Source: Candidatus Yonathbacteria bacterium RIFOXYC2_FULL_47_9
GTDB taxonomy: Bacteria > Patescibacteriota > Minisyncoccia > Phycocordibacterales > UBA1550
Length of the DNA stretch: 9,210 nt
NCBI GenBank assembly: GCA_001825115.1
Contig: MHUY01000014.1
Coordinates: 11,230 to 20,439 of the forward strand
Direction: 5' to 3'
The translations under genes and the position numbers were made by a program. Of the stretch, positions 5,815 to 9,210 are shown piece by piece. The stretch's first letter is position 1. Each line of letters starts with the position of its first letter. The notes beneath the pieces were generated by a model. It worked only from the letters and a program-made list of their open reading frames with translations. It was not told the origin of the DNA and did no database searches.

Positions 5815-5823
5815 ATTGTACCA
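5815..5823 (-). promoter_or_regulatory. Possible extended -10 promoter of the DsbA-like gene
   Basis: The minus strand reads TGG-TACAAT, an extended -10 with TACAAT at 5815-5820. No good -35 is found at the normal distance; the best TTG-containing candidate is only 13 bases away. It would give a leader of about 27 bases. The ATG at 5780 has no Shine-Dalgarno ahead of it. Confidence 0.45.
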
Positions 5824-5846
5824 TAGCTCATTTCCGCAAGCGAGCT

Positions 5847-5875
5847 TTGTATTTACGGCATAACTGTGCTTGAAT
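5847..5875 (+). promoter_or_regulatory. Promoter of engB with predicted leaderless start
   Basis: The -35 is TTGTAT (5847-5852). A 17-base spacer ends in TGC (5867-5869), and the -10 is TTGAAT (5870-5875). Seven bases separate the -10 from the engB ATG at 5883, exactly as for sufB, so transcription should begin at or next to the ATG. The individual boxes are only moderate matches; the shared geometry is the main support. Confidence 0.6.
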
Positions 5876-5882
5876 ATAAGGA

Positions 5883-6458
5883 ATGGAAGTAAAAAGCGCC
5901 GAATTCGTCACGGGTATCATTGGTACTGACCCAATCTTGGGTGATCCGCGCCCGCAGGTGGCTTTTGTCGGGCGTTCAAATGTCGGAAAATCAAGTGTCA
6001 TCAACTCCCTCGTTTTACGAAAAAGCCTCGTAAAATCAAGTTCGATGCCCGGCAAAACACGTGAGATCAACTTCTTTGTCATCAATGGCGACCGTTTTTT
6101 TGTGGATCTTCCCGGTTATGGCTTTGCCCGCATGGGTGCCAAAGGGGCAGAAAAAATCCGAAAACTCATCTTATGGTATATCGGCAGCGGGGAAGCCCGA
6201 CCAAAACTTGTCGTGCTCATTGTTGATGCGGGGGTAACTCCTATGCCTCAAGATAAAGAGATGGCAGACATTCTTCGTGCTGAAAATTGCCCATTCGTCA
6301 TACTTGCCAACAAGATAGATCGTCTGAATCAAACAGAGCGCTCGCATAATCTCAGGGCTATCGAAGCAGCGCTGGGAGCTGCTGTCGTGCCATATTCGGC
6401 GCGCACAAAATGGGGCCGCGAAAAACTCCTCGAGGTAATAGAAGGCGCCTGCAAATAG
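5883..6458 (+). CDS. engB: Ribosome-biogenesis GTPase EngB/YsxC
   Basis: EngB (YsxC/YihA) is a GTPase of the TRAFAC class needed for assembly of the large ribosomal subunit in many bacteria. The 191-residue product has the usual length. All G motifs are in order: G1 GRSNVGKSS (30-38), G2 threonine in PGKTREINFF (Thr59), G3 DLPGYGFA (75-82), G4 NKID (143-146) and G5 SAR (172-174). The start at ATG 5883 is set by the alignment of the N-terminus (short lead before the G1 strand) and by the -10 box 7 bases upstream. It is divergent from the DsbA-like gene, and the znuA promoter lies just beyond its stop. Neither neighbour suggests a shared pathway. Confidence 0.96.
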   Translation: MEVKSAEFVTGIIGTDPILGDPRPQVAFVGRSNVGKSSVINSLVLRKSLVKSSSMPGKTREINFFVINGDRFFVDLPGYGFARMGAKGAEKIRKLILWYIGSGEARPKLVVLIVDAGVTPMPQDKEMADILRAENCPFVILANKIDRLNQTERSHNLRAIEAALGAAVVPYSARTKWGREKLLEVIEGACK

Positions 6459-6466
6459 TCTTGACG

Positions 6467-6479
6467 AGTGTGCTACACT
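6467..6479 (+). promoter_or_regulatory. znuA extended -10 overlapped by a 13-bp palindrome (candidate operator)
   Basis: TGC-TACACT (6471-6479) is an extended -10 placed 8 bases before the znuA ATG at 6488, the same arrangement as sufB and engB. No convincing -35 lies 16-18 bases upstream. The box is embedded in the palindrome AGTGT-GCT-ACACT (6467-6479), a plausible binding site for a repressor that would block the -10. A metal-sensing regulator would fit the operon, but the regulator is inferred, not seen. Confidence 0.5.
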
Positions 6480-6487
6480 TATTAGAC

Positions 6488-7411
6488 ATGGAACCAATAA
6501 AACGTTTTTTCATTATTCTCAGTGTCCTTGTTTTTGGCGCTGCTTTGTTTTTGTTGAATCGGACTTCTCAAGAATTTGTTCCTCAAGACAAGTTAAATGT
6601 CGCAGCAAGTTTTTACCCACTCGCGCACATTGTGGCAGAGGTAGGAGGTCAGCATGTCTCAGTAAAGAACATATTACCCCCTGGCGCTGAGCCGCACGAC
6701 TTTGAGCCTTCACCACAGCAGTTTGTCGATCTTGGGAAAAGCGACCTTTTTATTTTTAACGGAGGTCATTTTGAGCCCTGGATTAGTACATGGGAAAAGG
6801 GGGTGTCAACAAAGTCCGGACGAGTCCTTAATATGGTCGATGAACTTGCGCGTCGACAGAATGGTCTCATTGAAAGGGGTGGCGAAGTCGACCCTCATGT
6901 TTGGCTTGATCCAGTCATGTTCAGGCAAGAGGTCGAAATAATCCGTGATGTGTTGATTGAAATAGATCCTAAAAATACTCCTGCATACCAGGCAAATGCA
7001 AATCAATTTATTGACTCAATAAATGAGCTTGACCAGCGTTTTCGTGAGGGTCTTCGTGAGTGTGTAAAACATGAAGCGATTGTTTCTCATGATGCATTTG
7101 GGTATCTTGCGCGACGGTACGACTTCTCGATTATCCCGATTGCCGGTATTTCCCCTGACGAAGAGCCGTCACCTAGGGATATTGCACGGATAGCTGATAT
7201 TGCACGCGAAAAAGGGCTCGAATATATTTTCTTTGAGACGACAGTAAATCCTCGGCTCTCAGAAACGATTGCGCGTGAGGTCGGCGCCACGACGCTTGTC
7301 TTGAACCCCCTTGAAAGTCTGACTGCAGATGAGGTACAATCAGGAGAGCATTACCATGTCATTATGGAAAAGAATTTGAATAATCTACGCAAAGCACTCG
7401 TATGTCAATAG
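6488..7411 (+). CDS. znuA: Metal (probably zinc) ABC transporter substrate-binding protein
   Basis: This is a cluster A-I (ZnuA/TroA-type) metal-binding protein that captures the ion outside the membrane and hands it to ZnuB. The product is 307 residues. An N-terminal hydrophobic segment (about 6-23) anchors it; there is no lipobox cysteine. Expected ligands are His70 (GAEPHDFEPSP), His137 (DPHVWLDP) and His201 (IVSHDAFGYLARRY). His at the third position favours zinc over manganese, where Glu is typical. The usual fourth-ligand Asp of LDPL is Asn273 here (LNPLESL). The His-rich zinc loop of many ZnuA proteins is absent. ATG 6488 is chosen because it precedes the basic-hydrophobic signal and sits 8 bases after the -10; an in-frame ATG at 6410 lies upstream of the promoter, inside engB. 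The gene overlaps znuC by 10 bases. Confidence 0.93.
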   Translation: MEPIKRFFIILSVLVFGAALFLLNRTSQEFVPQDKLNVAASFYPLAHIVAEVGGQHVSVKNILPPGAEPHDFEPSPQQFVDLGKSDLFIFNGGHFEPWISTWEKGVSTKSGRVLNMVDELARRQNGLIERGGEVDPHVWLDPVMFRQEVEIIRDVLIEIDPKNTPAYQANANQFIDSINELDQRFREGLRECVKHEAIVSHDAFGYLARRYDFSIIPIAGISPDEEPSPRDIARIADIAREKGLEYIFFETTVNPRLSETIAREVGATTLVLNPLESLTADEVQSGEHYHVIMEKNLNNLRKALVCQ

Positions 7412-8166
7412 AAGAAACATATATCGAACTTGAAAATGTTAATTTTTCGTACGGGGCGGCACCTGTTTTGAACAACCTTTCGTTTAGGGTTAAAAAAGGT
7501 GAATACTTGGGTATTATCGGACCCAACGGGGGAGGAAAAACCACACTCATCAAGATTATCTTAGGACTCCTGCATCCTACAAGCGGAGTAGTAAAGTTGT
7601 TTAACACCGATATTCACGATTTTGATGAAAAATATCGCATCGGGTATGTACCTCAGCGCGCAACCCAGGATATTAAAGAATTTCCTGCAACCGTGTTTGA
7701 GGTCGTGCGAAGCGGACGTATTCCGCGTTTAGGTTTTTTTAGTCGATACAGTAAAAAAGATCTCGAGGCAGTCGAGCGCGCGATGGAAATTGCAGGGGTT
7801 TCTTGGTTTCGTAATATGTTGGTAGGTAACTTGTCAGGTGGCGAGCGTCAACGAGTATTTATTGCCCGTGCTCTCGCAAGTGAACCGGATGTGCTTGTTT
7901 TGGACGAGCCGACAGTAGGAGTAGATATTGGAACGCAAAAAACATTCTATGAATTTCTAGCATCACTCAATCGCGACCACAAGCTTACCATCATTTTTAT
8001 TTCTCATGATATCGATGTCGTTTCAAAGGAGGCGACGACCGTGCTCTGCCTTAATCACAATATGGTATGCCACGGACTCCCTCAAAATCTTTTGAATGAA
8101 CATATCTTGAAACAGCTTTACGAAGAAGGTGGCACCAAAAAGGCTCCACACGAACATTATGCTTGA
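7402..8166 (+). CDS. znuC: Metal (zinc-type) ABC transporter ATP-binding protein
   Basis: This is the ATPase subunit that powers import through ZnuB at the inner face of the membrane. The 254-residue product carries Walker A GPNGGGKTT (40-48), the Q-loop GYVPQRA (Gln85), signature LSGGERQ (144-150), Walker B VLVLDEP (164-170) and switch His202 (SHD). The Q-loop context and the VFEVVRSGR segment are typical of the ZnuC/MntB group of metal importers. The tail ends in a His-containing stretch, APHEHYA, that could touch metal, but this is unproven. ATG 7402 lies inside the end of znuA and the stop overlaps the start of znuB, so the three genes are a translationally coupled unit. No Shine-Dalgarno is visible. 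Confidence 0.95.
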   Translation: MSIEETYIELENVNFSYGAAPVLNNLSFRVKKGEYLGIIGPNGGGKTTLIKIILGLLHPTSGVVKLFNTDIHDFDEKYRIGYVPQRATQDIKEFPATVFEVVRSGRIPRLGFFSRYSKKDLEAVERAMEIAGVSWFRNMLVGNLSGGERQRVFIARALASEPDVLVLDEPTVGVDIGTQKTFYEFLASLNRDHKLTIIFISHDIDVVSKEATTVLCLNHNMVCHGLPQNLLNEHILKQLYEEGGTKKAPHEHYA

Positions 8167-8959
8167 AATATTTCAATACGATTTTATGATACGGTCATTT
8201 GAGGCGGGTATCGCTATTGGTATCGTGGCGCCTCTTATCGGTATGTTCCTTGTGGTGAGGCGGTATTCACTTATGGCGGATACGCTCGCGCATATTTCAT
8301 TTGCCGGTGTGGCGATAGGGCTCCTTTTGGGAATCAATCCTATTTTTGCAGCAATCGCACTATCTGTAGGTGCTTCATTTGGTATTGAAGGGTTGCGAAA
8401 CTCTCGTCGTATTCATGGTGAGTCAGTGCTCGCACTTTTCCTTTCAGGCTCGCTTGCGGTCGCAGTCATCATCCTCTCTCTCGCAAAAGGTTTCAATGCT
8501 AGCCTCTTTAGCTATCTTTTTGGCAGTATTTCAACCGTATCACCTACAGATCTTTGGGTAACGATTGCGCTCGCGGTAACGGTTATTCTCGCGGTCGCCC
8601 TTCTTTATAAAGAGCTTTTCTTTGCTTCGTTTGACGCCGAGCTTGCAGAGGCGGGAGGGCTCCCCGTTAAAGCACTTAATCTCGCGATCGTCATTCTTGC
8701 AGCGGTCGCGGTCGCGCTCTCTATCCGCATTGTCGGTGTACTCCTTATTGGTGCCCTGATGGTCATTCCGGTCATTTCGGCGATGCAGTATGGCAAAGGG
8801 TTTCGCACCACACTTCTTCTTTCGGTTGCGTTTTCTCTCGTCTCGGTCATTGTGGGGCTCTTTGCCTCGTATTACTTCAACCTCGCTTCAGGCGGAGCTA
8901 TTGTCGTTGCAGCACTCTTAATATTCCTAGGGAGTATCGCTTTGGTAAAGCGTGCTTAG
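8159..8959 (+). CDS. znuB: Metal (zinc-type) ABC transporter permease, ABC-3 family
   Basis: This is the membrane channel subunit of the importer. The 266-residue product has about eight hydrophobic segments, roughly at 15-33, 45-58, 60-73, 88-107, 131-150, 171-190, 191-209 with 217-238, and 246-263. Family motifs are ADTLAHISFAGVAIG after the first segment, the cytoplasmic coupling region FASFDAELAEAGGLP, RIVGVLLIGALMVIP and the C-terminal SYYFNLASGGAIVV. ATG 8159 overlaps the last 8 bases of znuC and begins directly before the aligned N-terminus; the in-frame ATG at 8129 is further inside znuC and adds ten unneeded residues. No terminator is recognisable after its stop; instead the next promoter begins 3 bases later. 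Confidence 0.95.
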   Translation: MLEIFQYDFMIRSFEAGIAIGIVAPLIGMFLVVRRYSLMADTLAHISFAGVAIGLLLGINPIFAAIALSVGASFGIEGLRNSRRIHGESVLALFLSGSLAVAVIILSLAKGFNASLFSYLFGSISTVSPTDLWVTIALAVTVILAVALLYKELFFASFDAELAEAGGLPVKALNLAIVILAAVAVALSIRIVGVLLIGALMVIPVISAMQYGKGFRTTLLLSVAFSLVSVIVGLFASYYFNLASGGAIVVAALLIFLGSIALVKRA

Positions 8960-8961
8960 CG

Positions 8962-8989
8962 TTGTATAAGCGTGCGAGCATGATATAAT
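8962..8989 (+). promoter_or_regulatory. Near-consensus promoter upstream of the terminal membrane gene
   Basis: The -35 is TTGTAT (8962-8967), followed by a 16-base spacer ending in TGA and a perfect -10 TATAAT (8984-8989), again an extended -10. Transcription should start near 8996, giving a leader of about 39 bases. In it GAAGCT (8998-9003) can pair with AGCTTC (9020-9025), a weak hairpin with a 16-base loop and no clear role. Confidence 0.78.
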
Positions 8990-9034
8990 TCGCCCTAGAA
9001 GCTTTCAATATTAAAAGTTAGCTTCATTTACTGT

Positions 9035-9210
9035 ATGCTCGAAATATTTTATTTTACAAAGTTTATTATTTTTCAGACGTTCGGTTTTTTTATCGCCCTT
9101 GTCGCAGGAGGACTTTTTATATTCCTTGTTTTGCGTAAGATTCACTCGCTTAAAAATGCAATCCTCCTTTCTGTTATATTTGTAGGCATGATGGTCTTTG
9201 TGTTCGTTCC
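9035..9210 (+). CDS. N-terminal part of an unrecognised membrane protein (3' end outside window)
   Basis: The reading frame opens at ATG 9035 with MLEIFYFTKF and stays open to the window edge, giving 58 complete codons. Two hydrophobic segments are visible, about residues 10-33 and 42-58, separated by the basic hinge RKIHSLKN, so it is an integral membrane protein or a protein with a hairpin anchor. I do not recognise the family, and the visible part is too short and too hydrophobic to assign. The start is supported by the strong promoter at 8962-8989, but no Shine-Dalgarno precedes the ATG. The first five residues equal those of ZnuB (MLEIF), which I take as chance. Confidence 0.65.
   Translation, partial: MLEIFYFTKFIIFQTFGFFIALVAGGLFIFLVLRKIHSLKNAILLSVIFVGMMVFVFV

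Noticed and set aside
6461..6466. TTGACG as the -35 of the znuA promoter
   Set aside because: It lies only 7 bases from the -10 TACACT, far too close for sigma-70, and no -10 is found 16-18 bases downstream of it.

Overview
The window looks like bacterial chromosomal DNA of moderate GC content using the standard genetic code (TAA, TAG and TGA all end genes). Genes are tightly packed, and Shine-Dalgarno sequences are almost absent. Several extended -10 promoters sit so close to an ATG that the mRNAs should be leaderless. There is a minimal SUF pathway and a membrane-anchored DsbA-like protein. Together this suggests a Patescibacteria/CPR (Parcubacteria-like) genome. That placement is inference from style and gene content, not proof.

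Layout. 1-500: 3' end of the housekeeping sigma factor gene rpoD, closed by a bidirectional terminator (541-573). 598-747 (minus): an unrecognised 49-residue membrane miniprotein with a near-consensus promoter and the only strong Shine-Dalgarno in the window. Its -35 box physically overlaps the -35 box of the rightward suf promoter. 849-4980: an iron-sulfur assembly operon in the order sufB, sufS, sufU, sufC, then a SufT/MIP18-type (DUF59) gene. No sufD is present. Between sufC and the DUF59 gene lies a 128-bp stretch bounded by a perfect 14-bp inverted repeat whose right arm runs into the DUF59 start codon. A hairpin terminator (5004-5039) ends this operon and the convergent DsbA-like gene (5055-5780, minus). 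5883-6458: GTPase engB (ysxC). 6488-8959: zinc-type ABC importer znuA-znuC-znuB with overlapping genes. 9035-9210: start of an unrecognised membrane protein behind a near-consensus promoter.

How the genes fit together. SufS takes sulfur from cysteine and SufU accepts it. SufB with the ATPase SufC forms the scaffold, and the DUF59 protein probably helps deliver clusters. SufS carries the histidine equivalent to the zinc-ligand-swap residue of Bacillus SufS, so a SufU-type sulfur transfer is expected. SufU is a zinc protein in the characterised systems, and a zinc importer lies a few genes downstream; any functional link is speculation.

The most interesting signals are regulatory: overlapping divergent -35 boxes, three predicted leaderless starts with nearly identical geometry, and the inverted repeat that can bury the DUF59 start codon. 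At protein level, SufS has an unusual cofactor pocket, and SufU has IscU-like spacing combined with a SufU-like third-cysteine motif.
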